NCBI GenBank assembly: GCA_001574975.1
Contig: KQ965747.1
Coordinates: 288,520-352,519 of the forward strand
DNA length: 64,000 nt
Source: Gonapodya prolifera JEL478
Taxonomy: Eukaryota > Monoblepharomycota > Monoblepharidomycetes > Monoblepharidales > Gonapodyaceae
Reading direction: 5' to 3'
Shown here: one piece after another, positions 14,279-25,400 of the stretch
Numbering within the stretch: the first letter of the stretch is position 1
Layout of the letters: each line of letters starts with the position of its first letter
Made by a program: the position numbers and the translations under genes
The notes under the pieces: model-generated
Database searches by the model: none
What the model was told of the DNA's origin: nothing
The model's input: the letters and a program-made list of their open reading frames with translations, nothing else

Positions 14279-14391
14279 GATGGTGAAGGCGCGATGAAAG
14301 CGCAGTCGTGTCGATCTTACTTTGATTTGTGACCAAAGCAAACACCTCCTTCTCAACCCCGTGATTACATATTTACATTGAAATAGATGTA

Positions 14392-15739
14392 CTAACTGTT
14401 TTTCCGTCGCTTCCTCCTTTTCTCCCTTCGACTGTTCGAAGAACCTTCCGGCTTCTCTAACCCCGGCACCATTACATGTGCACATTTAAGAATCGCCAGT
14501 CTATGTCCATGAGTCGTCTCTCGCCCGTCCATCATGGCCGAGTACCGGTCGCGAACAAGCAGGTATTGGTGGCGGAAATAAAAGAGAAGTTCGTCAAGAG
14601 GTCGGAGGGGCGAGAGTGGTGGAGGTCGGGGTTGGTCCTGCTTGACCTCGGAGGCCCAGGCTTTGGATTCGTAATCGCCAAGCTGCAGCAGAAATTCGTC
14701 GTCCTCAGAGGTTCCCGTGGTCCCAAGAGCCTCGTCTAGCTCAGAAGTCTCGGTAGTACGATGACTCGAGTAACCTTTGTTGGTCTCATGTTTCCTGTCA
14801 GTGGCATTGCTTGAGCCCGCCACCCCCTGGTCATGATCGCCTTGCTTTTCTGAGAGGGGCTCTGAATGCGAAAGGCTTCCCTCAATCCCAAGTTCTGTAT
14901 CGGGGATTGCGCTTGGTTGCCACTCCGTTTCCCCATACACTCCCAAATGTGCTTCCCACCATTCTCGGCAAGCCCAATAAATGCACTCGATCGTACTCAG
15001 GTAAGTGTCGCCAAAGTCATGGTGCCTCCAAAATAAGGTTCGATGATCTCCCGCGAGTGTTAGCTTCCGGAACTTTCCAAAGAAAGGAGATTCTGCGAGG
15101 AGACTCTTTGCTTGCGGCCATGTGCCATCAATAAATATGAGCGTGTGTTCAGACGAAGTCGAGGGAGATGCAGGAGAAGTGGTTCGCGAAGAGTCCGCGG
15201 TTGGAGGATGAACAGACAGCGAGGAGAAGGTCACAGCATCCTAAACAAGACTCAGTGTATATGTTGATGTGTCCAACGTCGCTGAGAAGCCGCTCACCGA
15301 GCCGGGAAAAAGCAAAAAGGTCGTTTCCGGATTGCATTGTTCTTCAACTTCCACGGGAACTATATAGCGCCCGCTCGAATCTTTCTCCACGACGATGACT
15401 TCAGCATCGTCCGGCGCAAGCACGGCTGCGTGGAGTCCAGTCGCTTTTCCTCGCCTTTCGTTGAAATGAACGAATCTTCGACGGAAATTCGTTCAATTTT
15501 CACCCATAGCTCCACCACGAATCACAGCGTCCCGCTCACATCTTAATTTTCACAGGTAATCGTACTCTTGGTGTCCTTTCCACGTTCACAACGGGGATCA
15601 AACAGTCGTAGCAGAAAGTGGGACACGATCCGTTGCATCGCGGACAGTTTCCCCGGTGCTGAAGAGCGGAATCGACCGTATTGGAAAAGGGTGAAATTGA
15701 TAGGGAAGCGAAGGGGAGCGGGTTCGATGGTGCTGTCAT
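14392..15739 (-). CDS. DTW-domain tRNA-uridine aminocarboxypropyltransferase
   Basis: The ATG at 15739 starts MTAPSNPLPFASLSISPFSN. The N-terminal cysteine cluster CPRCNGSCPTFCYDCLIPV is typical of DTWD1-like proteins and probably binds zinc. It is followed across an intron by an exon with APDDAEVIVVEKDSSGRYIV and the family motif FIDGTWPQAK, in which the DxTW signature appears as DGTW, then STIECIYWACREWWEAHLG. The protein ends with a basic tail (EKRRKRRKNS) at 14392, preceded by a region rich in Ser, Glu and Asp that looks disordered. These enzymes transfer the aminocarboxypropyl group from SAM to uridine in tRNA (acp3U). The assignment rests on the cysteine cluster and the DTW and STIE motifs together. 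Confidence 0.83.
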
Positions 15740-15806
15740 GGTCGAATCCCGGGTGAAAAAAATTTGAAAAGCGCCTGGACCGACCCTTCGAAGACCCACC
15801 ACTGTG

Positions 15807-15926
15807 ATGACGTGGCGCGTTAACCTCCAATTGGAAGACATTCTTCCCGGCTTAGTATCGGAACATTCTTTACTCGCTGCTATCGCTCTCGTCGCAGCGG
15901 CTGTGACGTTTCTTTTGACTGCCTAG
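15807..15926 (+). CDS. Possible small membrane protein, 39 residues
   Basis: A short open frame begins divergently from the DTW gene about 70 bases away: MTWRVNLQLEDILPGLVSEH, followed by a hydrophobic stretch (LLAAIALVAAAVTFLLTA) that could span a membrane, then a TAG at 15924-15926. It has no recognisable family. It may be the first exon of a longer gene running into 15950-16330, where an open segment (MAEAYNKFRWALKS) exists, or it may be noise. Support is the hydrophobic stretch and the promoter-like position only. Confidence 0.25.
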   Translation: MTWRVNLQLEDILPGLVSEHSLLAAIALVAAAVTFLLTA

Positions 15927-18030
15927 GACGTGTTACCCCAATCACACCCTCGGACGACAGCTCCCCAGGAGAAAGGTGACATGGCGGAAGCCTACAATAA
16001 GTTCAGGTGGGCCTTGAAATCAACCGCGATACGCGCGCTCGCTCATCATCGCTCTCCGACGTCAGGCTCAAAGCCATCATATTCGAACTTGGAATGCTTT
16101 TGGGAGAAGGCAAGTTCCTCGCCGCGTTCCAGCTCCACTGGCCTTCGCTCATCCTGGTTGCACTACACCGGCCTTTGGGCGGCGATAACGTTTTCGATTG
16201 CGTCGTCTATGAAGATGCATTTACTGACCAAGGAAGCACTATGTTAATATTCCAAAGTCATGATCTCCCGGGCAGCACCTGTGATTCACCGAGGTTTCAT
16301 CTTCCACCTCCGACACGCGCGATCGAATACTTCGATATGTGGTTTTGACACCTAAACCACGGTATCGGGGATGTTGAACCGGATTAGACTTTCTGAGCTG
16401 AATGTCGAATCTTCGGTGCACAAAAGACATACCGTTTCCTTGCCTGAAATCATCGCGTCGTCATCCAAGAGATTGAAGATCATGCTAGCTTGGTCCTCGA
16501 GTGCTGTTATTCCAGTCAGCGTCAATTGTTGATCGATCGCAAATAAAATAAGAGCGACATCTGCCAGGGGGAGCGGTCGCGGGGGGGTTCTGCGGAGTGT
16601 CTACGGGGAAGGCCGGGGGGCACGCAGGCGGCGTGCAGGTAACGAGTATGGGTGAAACACGGGGTACGAGTACGAGACGGGCAGTCACACCGAGTGACCA
16701 GGGGGTGACGACGGGGGGGTTCCGAAGCAGAGCTAGTTTTGGGTAGAGCTGAGCTTCCNNNNNNNNNNNNNNNNNNNNNNNNNNNNNNNNNNNNNNTTCT
16801 AATTTACGCTATGTCTTATCCGCTTATGAGAGGTGGTTGCGTGTGATTTCGTTGACGTGTCGGTGTGTGGAGGGTGGCCTCAGCGGAATCGGACTCAGCA
16901 ACCTGCAAGGTGCGCCCAAGCCCCTCGCACATCCTACCTTTGTACTCTGGCCCATTGAAATCGGAGATCAAATAGAACTTCAAGTCCCGGGGATCGTAGT
17001 GCGGATCCAGTGGTAGCGCCAGGTTTGAGTCGTCGACAGTCGAGAGAATTGTTCGAACTGATGATGAAGGCCCCAAACTTGGAGGTGCTGAAGGGTGAGC
17101 CATTCCAGTCTTCATAAGAAGAATTAGTTCCCGTGCGACTCACGGTACCGGAAGGCACTGAATCAAACTCTCGAATCACAATGCTTCCAGGCTTTCTTTT
17201 CGCGCTTTTCCCCTCAGCTTCAAGCAGTCCCGAAGAATTGCGGAGCCATTCAGCGGGCCCATGACCTTAGACAAGGGTTTTGGATCGAACGCCTGGAAGT
17301 ACCAGTAATTTGAAATGAAAAACATGATAATGACCTTGGGATCTACCAAAAACTTTCACACACCAAATTTGCGATACCCTTGACCAACTTTTTTCTGCGA
17401 TCTTGTCCAGTCGATTTTCTTGTCGATGGCTTTCTCGACCTTTTCAGTAGTGCCCGAGTTCTCTCTGAAGACTCTTCGTTCATCCATTCCATGAAAACCG
17501 CTGGTAGAGCCGCAGAATGATACGTTGACACTGTTTCCGGCCCACTGTGTGACGATATTTCTGCTTCTACCGAATAGAGAAGGTTCTGCGGTGCAAGAAC
17601 ACTTCAGTTCGTGGTGATGTCGTTCTCCTCAAAATATTGGAAGACACGAACGAAGAACTCAGATCGAAGGTTGAAAAGAAACATTGGAATGTCGGCTCTT
17701 CTTTTCTTCGGCAACGGGGGTTCGATTCGTCACGGGCTCATGCAATTGGGGTTGATTAGGTGAGATACAGGAACAAGGTGGGATATACACGAGCATTTGT
17801 TGGTAGTGTTTCTGAAGGTCCTGAAGATTTTAGATGAAATGTAGTAACAAAATGTGAAGGCCATCAATCGCAACTGCCCACAGCCCTTCCCAATCGCTCG
17901 CCCTTTCCTTCGCACTTCACTCTCGACCGAAACCGCCATCACCCTTTGCAGCGATGGTAAAAGTCGTGCGATGTCCTTCTATGCCGTCCGCTTCCTCACC
18001 CCTGTCTCATTTGCCGGTCAGCTTAACATA
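15927..18030. other. Region without a confidently readable gene
   Basis: I find only short open segments here. On the plus strand, 16007-16348 reads LKAIIFELGMLLGEGKFLAA and continues without a known match. On the minus strand, segments at 16820-17110 (DPRDLKFYLISDFNGPEYKG) and 17343-17531 (basic, KKLVKGIANL) could be exons of one unidentified gene. A 38-base N gap at 16759-16796 sits beside a skewed, G-rich stretch (16560-16750), so assembly there is weak. Part of 17700-18030 should be the promoter of the Ubc12 gene. Confidence 0.4.
16759..16796. other. Assembly gap (38 N)
   Basis: A run of N interrupts the sequence, with a G-rich stretch of low complexity to its left. The real gap length is unknown. 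Confidence 0.99.
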
Positions 18031-19134
18031 ATGTCTCTGAAGAAGAAGAAGGCGGAGGAGGGAGCACAGGCGGGTGGTTCTGGAGGGAAGAAGAAGGCGT
18101 CTTCGAGTCAGCTGCGGCTTCAGAAAGGTGGGTTCTCCGAGGTCCCCAGCATCAATGGTGGACGAGCTGTGGGTTCCACGATGTTCGAAGAGCGATAAGG
18201 ATCGGGCAACAGACTCCCCGACAGGATGGCATGATGCTTGGTTCTATTATATTCTGCGTGCCCTCGGAGGAGCAGTCTTTTACGCTCCAATCAATGTGTT
18301 GTGCTGGGAACGGAACACCTGCGTTGGTTTCGGGAGGAAAATTGGAGAAGCACCCTGGTCTCCTCTTCGAAGTTCAAGTTTTGGGTTTGGACATTGAGTG
18401 ATACGGACACTGTTCCTGGAGAGCGGTGCTTCTTGACATCGTGGGGAGTTGTCTGCCGCTGTTTAGGAAACCCTTCAATAGACCAGCCCCACCATGGCTG
18501 CACAGAGAATTGAGGAAAATCAGTGGAAATCTGTGGTTTGGGTGGAACCAGGATTGTTTCTCGGCGTAAAGACCAACATTCTTATCCAGACGAACTCACA
18601 ATTCTTTTCTAGATTTTTCAGACATGGACAAACTCCCATCCACGCTCAAACTTACCTTTCCTGACGCCAACGATCTGCACAACTTCCGACTGACTATCCG
18701 ACCCGATGAAGGCTTCTACAAGGGGGGGACTTTTGAGTTCACATTTACGGTGGGAACTGGATACCCTCACGATGCACCAAAGGTTAAGTGTTCTCAAAAG
18801 GTGAGGAAACCGCACGAGCCCTTCTTTGCATCCCGGTCAGTACTCAAACCTTCGTTAATCGCACTTCAAACAGATTTATCATCCCAACATCGACCTGGAA
18901 GGAAACGTGTGCTTGAACATTCTGCGCGAGGACTGGAAGCCCGTGCTCAACATCCACAGCGTCCTCGTTGGACTTCAATACCTCTTCTTGGAACCTAACG
19001 CGGACGACCCGTTGAACAAGGAGGCCGCGGAAGCTCTGAGGCAGAACCGGAAGAACTTCGAGTCGAACGTATACAGGAGTATGAGGGGTGGGAATGTTGG
19101 CAGCACGACATACGACAACGTCCTTGGGAAATGA
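18031..19134 (+). CDS. UBC12: NEDD8-conjugating enzyme Ubc12 (UBE2M)
   Basis: Exons are 18031-18127, 18613-18800 and 18874-19134; the first intron is unusually long (485 nt) for this window. The N-terminus ([16 protein letters not shown]) is the basic, flexible extension that binds the NEDD8-activating enzyme. It is followed by [40 protein letters not shown] with the Pro-rich turn, and [20 protein letters not shown], in which the Cys of [10 protein letters not shown] is the catalytic residue. The end reads [20 protein letters not shown] and [18 protein letters not shown]. Total length is about 180 residues, as in the family. The enzyme passes NEDD8/Rub1 from the Uba3-Ula1 E1 to cullins. Splice sites are all GT-AG and restore the frame exactly. 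Confidence 0.95.
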
Positions 19135-19402
19135 AAGAAGACAGCTTGACGTGGAAGGGTGGAATATTGTGATGGGGAACACAATGGACATTACTGTTTA
19201 CTGAGCGACAACCGAGGATTGTACCCTGTACCAATGTCACGTTATCTACTCAGGGACCTGCTCATTTACTTTCGGTTGTAGTAGAGTCAGTACCCGGATT
19301 GTCAACCAAATGAATTTGATTCGTCCAAATATAATTTTTCGATGCAAATTTTAATCGGCCGCCTCCGTCGAAAGAATTTTGTGAATCGCGTCACCAACTC
19401 TG

Positions 19403-22400
19403 TTACCCATTCTGCGTCAGCTGTTCAAACAGTTCCGCCCACAGCTCAGGTTCCCGGGCGCCAAACACTAGGTACCTCTTCTCCACGATAAAGCACGGGA
19501 CCTGTTCTTGGCATCGACGACCATTTGCCCACGCCTTGGTGTCCACTTTTGGAGACAATCATATGTTAGACGGGCGACAGCTGCGTGGGGATCCACGCCG
19601 GGCTGCTGCGCTGTACGCACCTATTCTTTCAAGCTCATCAGTAGCGAGGAACTGTAGCGCCTATTGGAATCGCAGATCAAGTTGACACCGGTAGCTTCAC
19701 GCTCTTAGAAGGGCTCAAAACCAACCTTTTCCTTATCTAGTCCACACTCGGCCGCACACTTGGCTAAAACTTCATGGTCGCCGATGTCTTCAGCACGCTC
19801 GAAGTTGGCTGAGTATATTCTGTTGGTAACGGGCCGGTGAAGGAATGTCATCAGGATGGAAACGTATCTTCGCGGACTCACTTTTCCGTCAAAGTCATCA
19901 CCAGTTTTCCATCGGGTGTCGCCTCAGGCTGCTGCGATGCCCATTCAATGAGCCTTTAGGTATTAGAGATTTGGGAACCATAGTCAGTCTGAACTTGCAT
20001 CTATAGCTCCCACCTGTGAGATGCCATCGTGTTTACCACTTTTCCGTGAAGAATGTCCTTGAGAAAGACGGTGGGGTCAGTGGCATGTATTTAACGTGTA
20101 ATCATCAAGGGCAAGACAGAATCCGACGATCGATTCGCGTCAAATGCGTTCCATACGCTTCGGTGCAGATAGGGTCTCCAATCATCGCAGTTGTGTACCC
20201 ACCATTTTAATCCCCACCCCCGCGGCTTCATCGGTGAGCTTTTTCACAGCAGCGTCCATTTTATCATCAAACTTCGCCTCGTAAGACTTTTTGCGATCGA
20301 TTCCTTGTGGCGAAATGTTTTGATCAAGAAAATAAGGGCAGTGGTTGAATTCTATTGGGTAATCAAACAGTGGGGCAATGCAGGTGCAAATATTGTAAAC
20401 CGCCGGCGACCGCAGTCCCAACGACAAACACGTATCGCCCTCCCCTCGCCCGCCGTCCCACTGCCGGTTTCAGCTGAAACACGGGCGTATTGGCCGTGGC
20501 CTCACCCTCCCCAATAAGTCAAACAATGCTTTGTGCGTCCAGGCTTCGCCCACCCTAAACCACGACCCCGGTTACCACTCGGGGTGACAAAAAGTCCGAA
20601 CCCAGACGTCTTCGGTCGCCCAAAGACATCTGGGAACCCGTATCCGGCAAGTGAACTCAATTCCTGACCCGTGACGCAATCCCCCATCTGCCGAAGCGTC
20701 AGGGGTCCCTTTCGCCCTCCGTGGAGGACAGGATGGGGCAAATGATGGGTTGGAGTTGTTTGTTGGAAAGAAAAGAAAACAAAAGCTGGATGTATCGTAA
20801 AGAGGTCATTAATTCTAAGATGAATCGCAGAAGAAGAAGAAGGAGAAAAGTGATGCTCACAAACTTCAAATTCAAGCAAAGAGCCCAGGGCGGGCAACCG
20901 TGTTGCGGGCGTTGGCGAAGAAGAAGAGGAACAGGATGTTCCTCGCCGCGTTGCGGTCGCGGTCCCAGGTGGTGCCGCAGCCGCCGTTGCGCCTGGTGCA
21001 GGAGCTTGGGTGGGTTGAACGGAAGAAGAGAAGAAAACACATTTCAACACAAAATTCGCAACCTGCGATCCGAGGTGAAGTGAAGCGAAAGAAAAACTCA
21101 CCGGACGTGCCAGAGCTTTTGCTTGGTTCCCCGCTCCTTGGGGAACCACTGGTGGCATTTTGAGCAGACCCGGCTCGTGTTCTTCTCGTCCACAAGAATC
21201 ACCGTGACCCCGGCCGAGGCGAACACCTTGCGGATTAGCTTGTAAGGGCATGCCCGGTGTCCTCTCGACGCCTGGATTGAGTGGGGCGAGACGATGTCGG
21301 TCAAGCAAGATCAAAGATTGCAAGGTGCGGCGAGAAGAGAACACCATGGACGGACTAGCTACTCACATGGTCAAATTCGGCGGCTCCCCAGGCAATGATG
21401 CACTCGGCCGGGTCCCGTCCCCTCGTAAACTTCTGCACGAGCGCCGCAAGGGCGCGCTGCTTGGTCGACCTAGCTTTGAGCTTCATCCTGTGTGCGGGTT
21501 TGGAAACGTCAGAGATTGATCTGCACGGTGGCAGATGAGAAGGATGACTCGAGACTCACATTCGCCACCGCCTCGCGCCGTAGAAGAGAAGCAGTCGGCT
21601 GAGGTGGCGGAGCCGAAAGTTCAGGTCGATGAGGAGGCGGGCGTGGTCGACAGTGTGGTTGGAGGGGACATGCTTGTTGTAGTACTGGATGTGCGGGTCG
21701 GCATTCATACACTTTTCCCTCAGCTTCCTGTGGGCAGGTAAATGAGGATGAGTACCGATGAAATTTTGAGGGAGAGAGAGGCCAAAAAATAAGCCGACTC
21801 ACTGCTCCCAGTCAAACCCCGCTCGATGGTAGTACTCGTTTGTGGTGAAACCGCGGTCGTAGTCCACGGGCCACCCATTCAGGTCGCTCGGGCGGAGATG
21901 CGGGCGCTTGTTGACAATGTTGCCGGGCACGTCGACGGTGGCGTGGTAGGTCGTCTTGCCGCGGTTCGGGTCGCACGACGAAACAAGCTTGCCACGCAGA
22001 TCGCGGTCATCGGCGGGCCGCTGGAGGTAGTTTTCGAGCGTCACAGGAATGCCACTCCGGGTGGGCTTGCGCATGTTCAAGTGGGTGTTGACGCCGTCGA
22101 CGCGGATGCTGGAAGGAAGTGGAAGAGGAATAGTAAGATGATGGATTGGAAGAGGCTGAACCAGTGGCACCAAGAAATCCTCACCTCGCAGCAAACTTGT
22201 GGTTCTGAGTCTCGAAGCTCTCGAACTTGGTGAAGCGTCTCCACAGAGCGATTCCCAGCTGTGCCGCATTCGGGGCTGTCCGGATGGCGTTCCAAGTAGG
22301 AATGTTGAGGTTGTGAATGCGGTCCTGCTCGGCCTGCGGGAGGGCACCGTGGTTCCGGAGCGTCTTCGAGAGCATGAGAATCTCGTGGAGGCCTTGCGTG

Positions 22401-25400
22401 GTGACCAGGATCAAAGGTAGCTTGTTGTCGGGGTGGGGCGCCAGCGAGAACTTCTTGAAAACGCCACGAACTCCGGGCGACTCGTCGAAGCACCGCTGGA
22501 TGTAGTACAGCCGCGGGTACCATTGATCCCACTCGTTCTCGATGCTGGCCGGACGGAGGTCGACTTGGCCAAACATGGCCATTCCCCAGTCGTACACCTC
22601 ACGGCAGTACCTGTCGACGTTGTTCTGCAGCGTCGCGTGGCCGTGCACTTGCCGGTTGATTGCACGCTGCACAAAGTCATCGAGCTTGTTTGGCATGAGG
22701 AAGGGGTCGCCTGAGTGAAAGGAAGTCGGAGCAGCAAAGTGAGGATACAACAACAAAAAATCGGGGGATGCGACAATCGATCAAAACCGTAAAGAACTCA
22801 CGGCGATAGACAAGTCCAAAAATGAAGCCTGCCGCACCGGCGGCCGTCCTCTTCGTGATGTTGAGGCGGCGGCGCCCAACACCACCATTCAGACTCGACA
22901 GCCGTGGCCAGAGCTTGAGCCGAAACAGGCCCTTGAGGTGGATGTGCACGTTCTTGGCCGAGATCATGTTGCGGACGTTGGTCTGCATCTGCCGGATGAC
23001 CTGGCTGACGATGGCCCCCAACCCTATTTGGAAGAATTGGCGTTCACGTTAGCGAGAGTTCGTTGATACACAAGTGCAAGGCGATCAAATTACCCTGAAC
23101 TCGCGCGTACGGCTGGAGTACCCTCTGCGGCCTGTAATAGAGCCGCAGATAGTTGGCAACTGACAGGTTGGCGGGGTTGTTGGGTATGATGGTGTGGTTG
23201 ATGGGCGGCGGTGGCGGATGACCTTGAGGGTTTGGCGGCCGCGGCGGGTGGAACGGCGCGCGCGACACGCCCTGAGCCACTTCGGCGATCAGCTGGGCAT
23301 TGAACTGTTGAAGAGTAAAAGGCGACAAGTGAGTGACAATTCCAAATCCGAGAAAGAGATCATTCACAAAACTTACATTCACGTTGGGCTGGATGAGAGT
23401 CCTGACCTCGGACGGGAACGGGATCGGCATTATGCCCATTTGAACCATGTTCTGGACGTTGGGAGCGAGGGGCGCGAACTGCGCTAGCTTGCCGGCGATG
23501 TAGGCGGCCCGTGTGGCTTGGAGCGCGGCCAGTTGAGCCGGTGGCAAGGGTGGTTGCGGCGGTGGGAGAGCTTGGAAACCCGGCGGCTGGCCAGGGAGCC
23601 AGGGCGCGGGGGGGCCGAGGGGGTTGTTCGCAACCGCGTGCTGCTGGGCGGCCACAAAACCGTCCCACGCCTCGAGGTCCCATTGCCAGAACAGGTTGAA
23701 CTGCTCTTCGAGGACGTGGGCAATGTAGCCATTGTGGGCGAGGCCGGCCTCGACTGTGAGTCGGCCAACCTGGAACGTTGGTGAACGGAAGTTAGCGAAG
23801 GCAGGCCGGCTTCGCAAATCAATCGGTCGGCGCACTAATTCTCACCTGGCTGCAGACATCTTCAAAGTCGCGTTCGAGGAACCAGTATTGCTTCCGGAAG
23901 AAGCTGTGCAAGCTTGAGGTGATGGTGAACTCTGTCCCTTGATCGCCGCCACCAAAATCAACGTTCGCTGCACGGAACATGCCGACCCCATGCGGCTGGG
24001 CTTGTTGCGCGACTGGAGGTTTAAACAATCAAATCAGTGGAGATCATCATAGAACTGTGGAGGAGCGCATCGGATCTCACCTTGCTGGCCTGGGAGTTGA
24101 CCTTGATCATGACAAGATATTGTCGAAACGGGAGATCAGCATTGGAGTTTTGGCGTCGAAGACGATGAAACACAAACCTTGGGCGGCGCCCTGCGCTTGT
24201 TGAGGTGGTCCAGCTTGACCGGCTTGAGGCGGTTGCGGCGGTGCGTGCGCCGGCACTCCTGGTTTGGATGAAAGAACAATGGCGATTTGCAAGTCATAAA
24301 CCTTGTCTAAAGCCAACTCAAAGGCCGGAATGGAAGCTTACCGTGGGCAGGATTGAGCATGGTCTGCTTGATCGGGAGGCTGGCCAGAGGATTGAGAGAC
24401 AAGGCTGTGGGAGAGAACAACTCGATTGGCGAAATGGCCAAGCGCGAAAAGTCGACGGGCGACAAACGCACCAGCGGGCACCTTTAAACACACGACAGGC
24501 GGGACATGGGCTGGTTCGTGTAGATCAAAATGATAAGGAGATTTGCAGGTGGAGGTCGTCACAGCAAAGATTGGGGTGTTGCGAAATGCGAAGTCGTAAT
24601 CACCTTGACCTGGAGCGAAGAGAAGCAGAATGGAGCATTAGATTTGTCGATCTCTTGATGAAACCCAAATATAAGACATCCGGAATCCTGTGTGGCTGCT
24701 CACCTTGACATTCGAGGCAATTGCAGCAGTCAACAATTCCTGGCCAAACGCTATAGTCATCATCGGTCAGACAATTGCAGTCCACAGCAGAGCCAGAATG
24801 GGCGCGGAGAGGAGGGAGTTGGGTGGTGGAATTGGGCTGGTGGGTTTGCGAAGATCGGGACCGAAGGGTGGTCAACATCGACATTGCTGATTCACGCCTT
24901 CCGGAGCCTGTCGCGGGCGAAAAACGCTTGCGACATCGAAGAAGAGGAAGATTTTCACCTTTGAGGCCCGACTTGTCTGGCATGGACCGCTCGCGGCGGG
25001 GTCGTGATCCGCAACATCCACAGACTCTCGAAAGCCAGAAACCCGGCCGGATTCGGGCGACTTCACGGATTTGGGGCCGCCGCTGTATGAGAAGGCGATG
25101 GAGGAAGTTTCGAGGACCATCGTCGCGGGAGAGGAGCAGGGCAGGCACGGCGCGAAGGCCTGCAGACGCCGCAAACGTGCGCCTGCTCAGGCGGAGGCGG
25201 GCAAGGAGGACCAGAGCGGTGGATGTCTCTCTCGCACAACGCGGGAAGGGAGATTCGTGGCCTCCGCGTCGTTGGAGTTGAAAAGAGAAGTTGGAAAGTG
25301 AAATCGACGCAAGCCTGAACCCGGCACCACCTGGCCGTTCCCCCTCCACCCCCTTTCTGCCCAAACCTTTTCCCCATCAGAGAACCTTCTTGGATCGTGG

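Noticed and set aside
20502-20871. Continuation of an open frame past the Fanzor stop
   Set aside because: It is open only in the wrong frame relative to WDRDRNAARN and is G-rich structured sequence; better explained as the guide RNA region.
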